In this document: positions 1-6,801 of the stretch, one piece after another
Numbering within the stretch: the first letter of the stretch is position 1
Layout of the letters: each line of letters starts with the position of its first letter
Source: an uncultured Selenomonadaceae bacterium
Lineage (GTDB): Bacteria > Bacillota > Negativicutes > Selenomonadales > Selenomonadaceae
Assembly: GCA_905236255.1 (NCBI GenBank)
Contig: CAJOPK010000187.1
Span: 1-7,029 of the forward strand
Direction of reading: 5' to 3'
Length of the DNA stretch: 7,029 nt
Translations under genes and position numbers: made by a program
Notes under the pieces: model-generated
Told to the model about the DNA's origin: nothing
The model's input: only the letters and a program-made list of their open reading frames with translations
The model's database searches: none

Positions 1-4
1 AAGG

Positions 5-33
5 TTGAAAATATTTTTTGCCTTTGATACAAT
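5..33 (+). promoter_or_regulatory. Sigma-70/SigA-type promoter for cheR
   Basis: TTGAAA at 5-10 and TACAAT at 28-33 are separated by exactly 17 bases. A TG at 25-26, one base before the -10 hexamer, makes an extended -10 element. Transcription would start near position 40, leaving a leader of about 40 bases that carries the GAGGGGG ribosome site at 64-70. Both hexamers deviate from consensus by one base. This is seen directly; activity is inferred. Confidence 0.7.
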
Positions 34-78
34 GTCAAAGATTTTGTTTGAAAAATTTTATAAGAGGGGGATATTTAA

Positions 79-864
79 ATGGACGAGAAAGATTGGGCAC
101 TGTTTAAAGAAAAACTGAACAAAAAGACCGGCATTGATTTGCAACTTTACAAAGAGCCGCAAATGAAACGCCGCATCGGCAACCTTGTCACGCGTGCGGA
201 ATTTAAATCTTTCAGCGCGTATTTTGATCACGTTGCGAAAAACAAAGACGATTTTGCGGAATTTATCGAATATCTTACGATCAACGTATCGGAATTTTTC
301 CGCACTCCGGACAAATTCGCAAAACTTGAAACAGACGTTATTCCTTATCTCATGAAAACTTCTCCGAAACTCAACATTTGGAGCGCGGGTTGTTCGATCG
401 GTGCGGAGCCTTATTCGCTGTCGATTATCATGAAGGAAATGACTCCGAATACCCGCCACCGCATTTTGGCAAGCGACTTGGACGTTGATATTTTGGCAAA
501 AGCGCGCAAGGGCGTTTATACCGACAACGAACTCAAGGCAATCAAGCCGGATCGCAAGGCAAAATATTTCACCAAAACTCCGGAAGGCAATTACGCCGTC
601 AAGCCTGAAATTAAATCGGCGGTCGAATTTAAACGTCACAACCTCCTCAAAGATAAATTTGAATCCGGATTCGATCTCATTCTTTGCCGCAACGTCGTAA
701 TTTATTTTACGGAAGAAGCAAAAGATCAGCTTTACGCGAATTTCTTTGAAGCGTTGCGTCCGGGCGGAATTTTGTTCGTCGGCGCGACCGAAGCAATTTT
801 GAACTTCCGCAAATTGGGTTATACAAGTTTTCAGCCGTTCTTCTATCAAAGACCGGAAAAGTAA
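79..864 (+). CDS. cheR: CheR-type protein-glutamate O-methyltransferase
   Basis: Cytoplasmic S-adenosylmethionine-dependent enzyme expected to methylate specific glutamates of chemoreceptors and so set adaptation in chemotaxis. It has 261 residues, close to the usual 260-290. The N-terminal helical CheR domain spans about residues 1-72 and ends in the family signature N69-V-SEFFR75. The methyltransferase domain follows: SAM-binding loop WSAGCSIGAEP (101-111), ASDLD (131-135) where the ribose-contacting acidic residues sit, and CRNVVIYF (203-210) followed by LRPGGILFVGATE, the usual CheR core. The end (FQPFFYQRPEK) lacks a receptor-docking pentapeptide, and there are no TPR repeats. The start at 79 has GAGGGGG eight bases upstream. 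A PaaK-like gene follows after 17 bases, so the two are probably cotranscribed. No cheB, cheW or receptor gene is visible, so the partner receptors are unknown. Assignment to the family is firm; a role in classical chemotaxis is inferred. Confidence 0.93.
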   Translation: MDEKDWALFKEKLNKKTGIDLQLYKEPQMKRRIGNLVTRAEFKSFSAYFDHVAKNKDDFAEFIEYLTINVSEFFRTPDKFAKLETDVIPYLMKTSPKLNIWSAGCSIGAEPYSLSIIMKEMTPNTRHRILASDLDVDILAKARKGVYTDNELKAIKPDRKAKYFTKTPEGNYAVKPEIKSAVEFKRHNLLKDKFESGFDLILCRNVVIYFTEEAKDQLYANFFEALRPGGILFVGATEAILNFRKLGYTSFQPFFYQRPEK

Positions 865-881
865 CGAAGGGTTATCGAATT

Positions 882-1859
882 ATGTTTGCAGATAAAAATG
901 CGGAGACGATGAGCCGGCAAGACCTCGAACAACTTCAGCTTGAACGTCTCAAAAAAACCGTCGACTGGGTTTACGAAAAAAGTGCTTTTTACAAAAGGTC
1001 TTTTGACGATGCCGGAGTTAAACCGGAAGATATTCAGACTCTTGCCGATATTCGCAAACTTCCGTTTTTGACTATGGAGGAAGTCAGGCGGACGGACGTA
1101 ATGGATTTTGTGACTTTGCCGCTGTCCGGAATTTTGCGCGCCGGTCATTTCATTGAAGAAAAAGGGGAAGTCACGAAACTTTATACCCGCGACGACATTC
1201 GGCAAAATGTTGAAACTACGGCTTGCACGTTTATTGCGGCGGGAATTACTCGCGGGTCGGTCGTCGGTTTGCAGGGCGATTTGTCGAACAGCGTTTTCCT
1301 TGACGCGCTTTATGCTTTGGAGTCAATCGGCGCGACGGTTGTCCCTTTCGGCACAAATTACAGACAATGGATTCGGCTTTTCGATCTCTTTGCGGTCGAT
1401 ACGATTGTCAGTTCTCAGCAACTTATAATGCAACTCATAATTCAACTTCAGGCCGTCGGAAAAAATATTGCGGATTATTCGGTCGAAAGATTTATCTGCA
1501 TAAACGACACGAATATACAAAATCCTTTGCAGCGGCACATTGAGGACAGGACGACTGCGACGGTTTACAATCTTTTTGCTCCGCCGGAATTGGGATTCGG
1601 CGGAATGATGTATCAATGTTCCGGTCATTCCGGGCATCATCTGCGCGAAGATTATTTTTTGGCGGAAATCGTTCACTTTGACGGGGAAGATGTTTTGCTT
1701 GACGACGGGCGCATGGGTGAACTTGTAATAACGACACTTGCCGCGCAAGCCGTTCCGCTGATTCGATACAGGACCGGACAGGCTGTCCGGCGGTTGAGTG
1801 AGCCGTGTTCCTGCGGCAGAACTTTTTGCTCAATCGCAACGCCTTACACGAAAATTTGA
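882..1859 (+). CDS. Truncated, probably non-adenylating homolog of phenylacetate-CoA ligase (PaaK family)
   Basis: The 325-residue protein matches the PaaK branch of AMP-forming acyl-CoA synthetases, normally about 430 residues. Visible family features are the N-terminal helix pair with YEKSAFYKRSFDDAG (31-45), LPFLTMEEVR (60-69), a HLREDYFLAEIV stretch (253-264), GRMGELVITTL (276-286), PLIRYRTG (292-299) and a Cys-rich CSCGRTFCS (309-317). Three things needed for adenylation are absent. The Ser/Thr/Gly phosphate loop (SSGTTG in the family) is replaced around residues 88-98 by GHFIEEKGEVT. The Asp of RTGD that holds the ATP ribose is Gln300. The protein stops at the hinge, so the C-terminal lid domain is missing. 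The frame is otherwise clean, has its own ribosome site (GAAGGG, 866-871) and lies 17 bases after cheR, so it looks expressed. It may bind an acyl or aryl ligand or a partner, or be a gene in decay. Family membership is firm; loss of activity is inferred. Confidence 0.8.
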   Translation: MFADKNAETMSRQDLEQLQLERLKKTVDWVYEKSAFYKRSFDDAGVKPEDIQTLADIRKLPFLTMEEVRRTDVMDFVTLPLSGILRAGHFIEEKGEVTKLYTRDDIRQNVETTACTFIAAGITRGSVVGLQGDLSNSVFLDALYALESIGATVVPFGTNYRQWIRLFDLFAVDTIVSSQQLIMQLIIQLQAVGKNIADYSVERFICINDTNIQNPLQRHIEDRTTATVYNLFAPPELGFGGMMYQCSGHSGHHLREDYFLAEIVHFDGEDVLLDDGRMGELVITTLAAQAVPLIRYRTGQAVRRLSEPCSCGRTFCSIATPYTKI

Positions 1860-1879
1860 TTTTGAAATAAAAACAAAGA

Positions 1880-1912
1880 AAAATCTCCGGCTTGTTCGTC
1901 GGGGATTTTTTT
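1880..1912 (+). terminator. Rho-independent terminator after the PaaK-like gene
   Basis: AAAATCTCCG (1880-1889) pairs with CGGGGATTTT (1900-1909) around a 10-base loop, with one G-T pair, and runs straight into seven T residues (1906-1912). It begins about 20 bases after the stop at 1859 and closes the cheR transcription unit. The A-rich left arm may let it work weakly on the other strand as well. Confidence 0.85.
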
Positions 1913-1955
1913 CATTCGTTTTTTCTCTTACGTTTAAAACGGCGGCAGGAAATTT

Positions 1956-1984
1956 TTGATTTTTCGCAAAATAATCGATAAAAG
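1956..1984 (+). promoter_or_regulatory. Weak candidate promoter for the gltD-like/nadE/GH32 unit
   Basis: TTGATT (1956-1961) and TAAAAG (1979-1984) are 17 bases apart in the 150-base gap between the upstream terminator and the gene at 2011. The -35 has four of six consensus bases and the -10 four of six. Some promoter is needed here because the preceding terminator isolates this unit, but AT-rich sequence gives many chance matches, so the exact boxes are uncertain. Confidence 0.35.
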
Positions 1985-2010
1985 CGTAAATTTTTTTTGG
2001 AGGGATTAAA

Positions 2011-3240
2011 ATGGCCGTACACGTTCTCAATGAAGCGCGCAGGTGTTTGCAGTGCAAAAAACCGCTTTGTCGTTTGCAAGGTTGTCCGATACAGACCAAT
2101 ATTCCGGAAATGATTCGTCTTTTCCTTGCCGGCGAATCTTTTGAAGCGGGTAAAATGCTTTTTGAAAATAATCCGTTGTCGCTGGTGTGTTCGCTCGTTT
2201 GCGATCACGAAAATCAATGCGAAGGAAATTGTATTCAGGGAAGGCGCGGAGCGGCAATTCAAATTCCCAACATTGAAAATTATATTTCCGAAGCATATTT
2301 GGACAGACTTGTTTTTGAGCGCAAGCCGGAAAACGGTCAAAAGGTTGCAATAATCGGCTCCGGTCCCGCAGGAATCACCATTGCGATAAAACTCAGCGCG
2401 CTCGGATACAAGACCACGATTTTTGAAAGAATGGATAAGATCGGCGGAATGATGCGTTATGCAATTCCGGCTTTCAGACTTCCGAAAAAAATTCTCGACA
2501 GATACGCCGTAAAACTTCGCGAAATGGGGATACATATCCGCCCGAATACTTCAATCGGCGGCGCACTTCATTTGGACGATCTTTTTGCCGACGGATACGA
2601 CGCAATTTTTATCGGTACCGGCGTTTGGCGACCGAATCGTATTCATTGTAAAGGCGAATCTTTGGGAAATGTTCACTTTGCCATTGACTATTTGCAAAAC
2701 CCGGAAGCCTATGAATTGGGAGATACCGTCGCGATTATCGGCGCGGGCAATTCCGCAATAGACGTTGCAAGGACGGTTGTCCGCATGGGAAGCCGTCACG
2801 TTACGATTTATGCCCGCCGCCAAAGACTTGCCGCAAGTCACAGAGAACTCGATTACGCGCAGATTGACGGAATTGATATTCAACAGGGCATGGCAATAAC
2901 CGAATTTCGCGATGAAGGGCCGGTCTTTATTCCCAGAACTTACGACGAAGAAGGCAATTTGATTAAAGAGGACGAGCCGGTACTTGTTCCGGCGGACAGT
3001 TCGATTATTGCGATAAGTCAGGGGCCGAAAGATAAAATCGTAAGCACGACGCACGATTTGAAGATAAACGAAAAGGGCTTGATTGTCGTTGACGAAAGCG
3101 GACGCACAACCCGTGAAGGGGTTTTTTCCGGCGGTGACGTTGTTGCCGGTTCCAAAAATGTTGTCCTTGCCGTCAAATATTCGAAGATGGTTGCGGAAGC
3201 TATGGATAAGTATTTGACCGAAAAAAGAGAAAACAGCTGA
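2011..3240 (+). CDS. gltD: GltD-like NAD(P)H oxidoreductase (glutamate synthase small-chain family)
   Basis: Cytoplasmic iron-sulfur flavoprotein that moves electrons between NAD(P)H, FAD and 4Fe-4S clusters. The N-terminal cluster domain has all eight cysteines in two sets: C12, C15, C20, C25 (followed by Pro26) and C60, C64, C70, C74. The FAD-binding fold starts with IIGSGPAG (114-121), with GGMMRYAIPAFRLPK after it. The second dinucleotide fold has IIGAGNSAIDVAR (242-254) and ends in YARR (267-270), whose arginines suggest NADPH preference. The FAD-contacting GVFSGGDVVAGSKNVVLAV (370-388) closes the core. At 409 residues it is shorter than the roughly 450-480 of typical GltD or homotetrameric GltA. 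No gltB large subunit lies beside it, so it may act alone (archaeal/clostridial GltA type), with a partner encoded elsewhere, or as a relative such as NfnB/SudA or the PreT subunit of dihydropyrimidine dehydrogenase. GGAGGG at 1999-2004 fixes the start. nadE follows closely in the same direction. Confidence 0.88.
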   Translation: MAVHVLNEARRCLQCKKPLCRLQGCPIQTNIPEMIRLFLAGESFEAGKMLFENNPLSLVCSLVCDHENQCEGNCIQGRRGAAIQIPNIENYISEAYLDRLVFERKPENGQKVAIIGSGPAGITIAIKLSALGYKTTIFERMDKIGGMMRYAIPAFRLPKKILDRYAVKLREMGIHIRPNTSIGGALHLDDLFADGYDAIFIGTGVWRPNRIHCKGESLGNVHFAIDYLQNPEAYELGDTVAIIGAGNSAIDVARTVVRMGSRHVTIYARRQRLAASHRELDYAQIDGIDIQQGMAITEFRDEGPVFIPRTYDEEGNLIKEDEPVLVPADSSIIAISQGPKDKIVSTTHDLKINEKGLIVVDESGRTTREGVFSGGDVVAGSKNVVLAVKYSKMVAEAMDKYLTEKRENS

Positions 3241-3263
3241 CAGATTGACAAAAATTCTGTCAA
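3238..3263. repeat. Overlapping inverted repeats between gltD-like gene and nadE
   Basis: TGACAGA (3238-3244, starting at the gltD-like stop codon) is perfectly complemented by TCTGTCA (3256-3262). Nested with it, TTGACA (3245-3250) and TGTCAA (3258-3263) form a 19-base palindrome with one mismatched pair and a single centre base. The two pairings compete for the same right arm. No T-run follows, so it is not a terminator. It could be an operator, an mRNA-processing hairpin or chance. Confidence 0.4.
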
Positions 3264-3280
3264 CACCGACAACCAAAAAA

Positions 3281-3286
3281 GGGGGG
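3281..3286 (+). promoter_or_regulatory. Ribosome binding site (G6) that fixes the nadE start at TTG 3293
   Basis: GGGGGG preceded by six A residues lies six bases before TTG at 3293, the same spacing as the GGAGGG site of the upstream gene. The open frame extends upstream to a TTG at 3245, but that codon sits only five bases after the previous stop with no purine-rich site. Starting at 3293 gives MPKIAYAQPEIT, which is where nitrilase-type domains usually begin. Confidence 0.75.
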
Positions 3287-3292
3287 CTTATC

Positions 3293-5059
3293 TTGCCGAA
3301 AATCGCTTATGCTCAACCGGAAATTACGGCGGGGAATCCGGATTTAAACACAAAAAAAATTTTGGAAATGATTGCCGGCGCAAAAAAATCCGGCGCGGAT
3401 TTGATTGTCTTTCCTGAAATGTCCGTGTCCGGATATTTAATCGGAAACGCCCGGAATCAAGTATCTTTTCTGCGCGAATGTGAAGAGTGCGGCAAAGATA
3501 TTATCGCGGCAAGTGACGGAATTGCCGTTATTTTCGGGAATATCGAACTGAAGGAAAGCGGAAAAATTCCCGCCGAAAATCTTCAAAATTCCGGCAACGT
3601 TTGCATCGCTCAAAACGGAAAGTTGATTGAATCGGAAAAAATTGACGGGTTCGCCGAAATAAATCTTGCCGGCAAAAATTATCGCATTTCCTGCATTTCC
3701 GGCGAAGAAAAACGCCTTGACGATTATCTGCCTTCCATAGAGGGTTTTATTCGCAAGACCAAGCCGGATTTGATTTTCGGAATGTTCAATTCATCTTTCA
3801 CTCCGGATAAAATTTCCCGGCGTGACGAATTTTTTTCAAAAATCGCAAAGACCGGAAATTGCCCGATGATTTATTCAAATGTCACCGGTATTCAAAACGG
3901 CGGCAAAACGATTTTTACTTTTGACGGCTCCGCAACCGTTTACAATTCAAAGGGCGAACCGGTCAAAAGAAGTCCGGCCTTCCGGGAAGGTTTTGAAATT
4001 GTCGAATTTGATGAAATTGAAAAATTGCCGCCGATTAAAATTGACGAAGAGTCGGAAGTTGCGAAAATTTATCGCGCCTTGAAATACGGCGTTGAAAAAT
4101 TTATGAATCAAATCGGCATGAAAAAAGTTGTTATCGGCATTTCCGGCGGAATTGATTCGGCGGTTGCCTCCGCACTTTATACAAAAATTTTGGGTGCGGA
4201 AAATATTTTGCTTGTAAATATGCCGAGCGTTTTCAATTCGTCAACGACAAAAGGATTGAGTGAAAAACTTGCAAAAAATCTGGGTTGCAAATATATGATT
4301 GTCCCCATTCAAGAATCCGTTGATTTTACCGTTAAACAGCTTGAAAGTACTCCGGTAAATTTCCTTGCCGAAAATTCAAAGGAAAATTTGAAACTTTCCG
4401 GTTTTGTCAAAGAAAATATTCAGGCTCGCGACAGAAGTTCCCGGATTTTGGCGGCATTGGCGGCGGCGACGGGCGGAGTTTTCACCTGCAACGCAAACAA
4501 AGCCGAAACGACGATCGGTTATGCGACAATGTACGGCGATGCGGCGGGATTTTTGGCGGCAACGGCGGATTTGTGGAAATTTCAAATGTATGAACTTGCC
4601 GAATATATGAACAAAGAAATTTACGGGCGGGAAGTCATTCCGCAGGGAATTATCGACATTGTTCCCAGTGCCGAACTCAGCAACGCCCAAAATGTCGACG
4701 AAGGCAAGGGAGATCCCGTAAAATATCCTTACCATGATTATCTTTTCCGGGCGTTTGTCGAAAAAAATCTTACGCCGGAGGAAATTTTGCAATTTTATTC
4801 GGAAGGCAAACTCGAAGAAAAAATCGGTTGCGCGCCGGGTCTTGTCAAAAAATATTTTGCAAATGCCGGAGAATTTATCGAAGATTTGGAGCGTTGGTGG
4901 AAACTTTTCACCGGCAGTGCAGTCGCAAAACGTATTCAAACGCCGCCGGTAATTGCATTGAGTAAAAGACCTTTCGGAAACGAATTGCCGGAATCTCAAA
5001 ATTCGCCGCACTTTACCCGGACTTATCAAAATTTGAAAAATGAATTGCTTAAAAAGTAA
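3293..5059 (+). CDS. nadE: Glutamine-dependent NAD+ synthetase (glutaminase-synthetase fusion)
   Basis: Last step of NAD synthesis in the cytoplasm: nicotinic acid adenine dinucleotide + ATP + glutamine (or ammonia) to NAD+. Residues are counted from the TTG at 3293 (588 aa). The first ~250 residues are a nitrilase-like glutaminase domain: VFPEMSVSGY with the expected catalytic Glu42, and candidate nucleophile Cys134 in RISCISGEE. The family usually has ICED at the cysteine, and the catalytic Lys is not obvious (Lys116 is a candidate), so this half is divergent. The synthetase half is textbook: ATP PP-loop SGGIDS (284-289), ENIQARDR (374-381), NKAETT (402-407), YGD (414-416), PSAEL (458-462) with DE (469-470), and KRIQTPP (546-552). 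The overall length fits two-domain NadE; single-domain ammonia-dependent forms are about 270. It starts 52 bases after the gltD-like gene and ends 12 bases before the GH32 gene, so all three are likely cotranscribed. Confidence 0.93.
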   Translation: MPKIAYAQPEITAGNPDLNTKKILEMIAGAKKSGADLIVFPEMSVSGYLIGNARNQVSFLRECEECGKDIIAASDGIAVIFGNIELKESGKIPAENLQNSGNVCIAQNGKLIESEKIDGFAEINLAGKNYRISCISGEEKRLDDYLPSIEGFIRKTKPDLIFGMFNSSFTPDKISRRDEFFSKIAKTGNCPMIYSNVTGIQNGGKTIFTFDGSATVYNSKGEPVKRSPAFREGFEIVEFDEIEKLPPIKIDEESEVAKIYRALKYGVEKFMNQIGMKKVVIGISGGIDSAVASALYTKILGAENILLVNMPSVFNSSTTKGLSEKLAKNLGCKYMIVPIQESVDFTVKQLESTPVNFLAENSKENLKLSGFVKENIQARDRSSRILAALAAATGGVFTCNANKAETTIGYATMYGDAAGFLAATADLWKFQMYELAEYMNKEIYGREVIPQGIIDIVPSAELSNAQNVDEGKGDPVKYPYHDYLFRAFVEKNLTPEEILQFYSEGKLEEKIGCAPGLVKKYFANAGEFIEDLERWWKLFTGSAVAKRIQTPPVIALSKRPFGNELPESQNSPHFTRTYQNLKNELLKK

Positions 5060-5071
5060 GGAGAGATTTAA

Positions 5072-6505
5072 ATGGAAAATTTTGACAAGCAAAAAATTGA
5101 TGAAGATGTTCGCGCCGGTTTTCCATTCAATCACCGTTGGCACAACAATTTTCATCTTGAAATGCCTTTCGGGCTTATCAATGATCCGAACGGATTGGTA
5201 AGACACGGAAAAGATTGGCATATTTTTTTCCAGTGGAATCCTTTCGGTGTCGTCCACAAAAACAAATGCTGGGCTTATACGACAACGCGGGATTTTGTCA
5301 ATTATTCCGTTCCCGTTCTCGCAATGCATCCTTCCGACGAACACGATAAAGACGGTTGCTATTCCGGCGGCGGATTTGTCAGCAAAAAAACTGTCAACGT
5401 CGTTTATACCTGCAATGCCAAAGACGAAAACGGCGTTCGTACTTCCGCGCAGAGAGTGGGAATTTTGAAAGACGGTAAGGTGGAAAAAGATAAAATTATT
5501 ATTCCCGGCAACCCGGAAGGTTACACGGCGCATTTTCGCGATCCTTACATGTTTACCCGAAAAGGTACTCATTATTTGGTTTTGGGAGCGCAGAGAGCCG
5601 ACGAAACCGGTTGTGCATTGATTTACGAAAACGATAAAGGTCGTTGGAAATTCAGGGGCGAAATTAAAACCGACTACAAAAATTTCGGTTATATGTGGGA
5701 ATGTCCGGGAATTGTTCAGTTCGGCGACATCGACGTTATGATTTTTTCGCCGCAGGGACTTGAGTCGGAAGAGTTCAAATATCAAAACAAATATCAATCC
5801 GGTTATATGGTCGGTAAGTTGTCGCTTGATTCTCTTGATTTTATGCACGGAAATTTTGAAGAACTCGACTATGGTTTTGATTTTTACGCGCCGCAAGTTT
5901 TTCATTCTGCCGGCAGAGTTATTATGCTCGGCTGGATGGGTATGCCTGATTGTGACGACGATTATCCCACCGGCAAAGAGGGCTGGAGATTTTCTCTTAC
6001 CTTCCCGCGCGAAATCAATTTGGCTCACGGAAGAATTACGTCAAGACCTATGCATACGTTGAAAAATTTACGCAAAAATTACGAACTGTTTGAAGGGCGC
6101 GAGTTTACCGATATGACGGAGCCGCTTTATGAAGGGACTGAGATAAAACTCGATCTTCGTTTCGGCAAGGCAACAAAAATTACGTTTACGCTGAATTATG
6201 CCGGCGAAAAAGTCTTGCTGACTTATGACAAGAGCGAACAGACAATGACGATCGACAGAAGCAAAATGAAACTCGGCGGCAAGGGTATTCGCAAGTTCAA
6301 ACTCTTTGCCGATGAAAATTTTAAAATGCACTTTTTGATTGACAGAACCGCCGTCGAAGTTTTCATGCAGAACGGCGAAAAGGTTGCAAGTTTCTTTGTA
6401 TTCCCGAAAAAAGATTGTATTCCGGAATTGAGCATTACCGGCAACAAAGAAATTGAAAGTGTCGACTGCAGAGTTTGGGAACTCGGCAAATTTAATTTTG
6501 CATGA
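5072..6505 (+). CDS. GH32 beta-fructosidase (sucrose/sucrose-6-phosphate hydrolase type), intracellular
   Basis: Retaining glycoside hydrolase that removes terminal fructose from sucrose, sucrose-6-phosphate or short fructans. All three family-32 catalytic motifs are present: NDPNG (37-41) with nucleophile Asp38, RDP (156-158) with transition-state stabiliser Asp157, and ECP (210-212) with acid/base Glu210. Other blade landmarks are FFQWNPFG (52-59), GCYSGG (95-100), DFYAPQVF (270-277), GWMG (287-290) and FPRE (311-314). The C-terminal beta-sandwich carries DRTAVEVFMQNGE (424-436), the usual GH32C signature. At 477 residues it has normal length. There is no signal peptide, so imported sugar is the likely substrate, possibly phosphorylated by a PTS; no transporter is in the window, so sacA/scrB naming is not settled. 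The site AAGGAG (5058-5063) overlaps the nadE stop codon, and the ATG at 5072 follows at good spacing, arguing for cotranscription with nadE. A terminator follows 27 bases after the stop. Confidence 0.92.
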   Translation: MENFDKQKIDEDVRAGFPFNHRWHNNFHLEMPFGLINDPNGLVRHGKDWHIFFQWNPFGVVHKNKCWAYTTTRDFVNYSVPVLAMHPSDEHDKDGCYSGGGFVSKKTVNVVYTCNAKDENGVRTSAQRVGILKDGKVEKDKIIIPGNPEGYTAHFRDPYMFTRKGTHYLVLGAQRADETGCALIYENDKGRWKFRGEIKTDYKNFGYMWECPGIVQFGDIDVMIFSPQGLESEEFKYQNKYQSGYMVGKLSLDSLDFMHGNFEELDYGFDFYAPQVFHSAGRVIMLGWMGMPDCDDDYPTGKEGWRFSLTFPREINLAHGRITSRPMHTLKNLRKNYELFEGREFTDMTEPLYEGTEIKLDLRFGKATKITFTLNYAGEKVLLTYDKSEQTMTIDRSKMKLGGKGIRKFKLFADENFKMHFLIDRTAVEVFMQNGEKVASFFVFPKKDCIPELSITGNKEIESVDCRVWELGKFNFA

Positions 6506-6531
6506 CGAAAAAAATTTTGGTCAAAAAATTG

Positions 6532-6560
6532 CCCCGCTCCCATAAAAGGAACGGGGTTTT
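6532..6560 (+). terminator. Rho-independent terminator after the GH32 gene
   Basis: CCCCG-C-TCC (6532-6540) pairs with GGA-A-CGGGG (6548-6556) around a seven-base loop with one internal mismatch, followed by TTTTGTTGT. It ends the gltD-like/nadE/GH32 unit. On the opposite strand the hairpin is followed, after GCAA, by a T-run (A residues at 6523-6528 on the + strand), so it might also stop minus-strand transcription. Confidence 0.85.
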
Positions 6561-6586
6561 GTTGTATTACGCCGAAGTAAAAAAAT

Positions 6587-6786
6587 CCAATCGTCCGATT
6601 GTGCCGTCAATACAACCGGAATGTTTTTCATATCCTCATCTGCACGCATTTCTTCCAAAACTCTCAATCCGTTTGAAAGGCGCGCATAATTTATCACGAG
6701 CGTTTAAATTTTACAAGTGCCGTGTTCAATTTAATTTGCCTATTGACAAGGTGGTTTTAAAAAATTATAACGACCGCGTTTTTCCG
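6587..6786 (-). pseudogene. Broken response-regulator receiver domain
   Basis: Minus-strand relic in two frames. In one frame, 6703 down to 6587 reads LVINYARLSNGLRVL then EEMRADEDMKNIPVV then LTAQSDDW. The second half is the classic receiver pattern (xGLxVLxxMRxDxxxKxIPVxxLTA). Where the phospho-acceptor Asp should lie there is Asn (VIN) in a stretch one residue short. In a second frame, 6786 down to 6733 reads RKNAVVIIF, a TAA stop at 6759-6757, then NHLVNRQI, matching the usual start KxxVLIVDDxxxVNRQI with the acidic pair lost. Between the two pieces about 25-30 residues of a normal receiver are missing and in-frame stops occur. There is no start codon or output domain. The relic lies directly behind the GH32 terminator. 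Homology of the 6703-6587 part is convincing; the 6786-6733 part is suggestive. Confidence 0.65.
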
Positions 6787-6801
6787 GGAAGGGGTGAAAA
6801 A

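Noticed and set aside
101..111. SIGAEP instead of the textbook STGEEP in the CheR SAM loop
   Set aside because: The second Glu and surrounding residues are kept, and such variation is common among CheR homologs, so it does not suggest inactivity.
58..849. Minus-strand frame opposite cheR
   Set aside because: It mirrors cheR almost completely, and the CheR motifs plus promoter and ribosome site support only the plus strand.
3245..3273. TTGACA at 3245 as a -35 box of an internal nadE promoter
   Set aside because: No -10-like hexamer occurs 16-18 bases downstream; the sequence there is GACAAC and similar.
3245..3292. TTG at 3245 as the nadE start, adding 16 residues
   Set aside because: No Shine-Dalgarno precedes it, and the extra residues fall before the normal beginning of the nitrilase fold; TTG 3293 has G6 at ideal spacing.
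4376..6028. Very long open frame (about 550 codons) on the minus strand opposite nadE and the GH32 gene
   Set aside because: It spans two well-supported genes, shows no recognisable domain, has Phe/Arg-rich composition typical of an antisense frame of AT-biased coding DNA, and has no sensible gene context.
6502..6801. Upstream 300 bases of the frame ending at 6906 as part of a 134-residue protein
   Set aside because: The start overlaps the GH32 stop, has no ribosome site, and the frame crosses the 6532-6560 terminator and runs opposite the receiver relic. Only the part from 6802 resembles a known protein.
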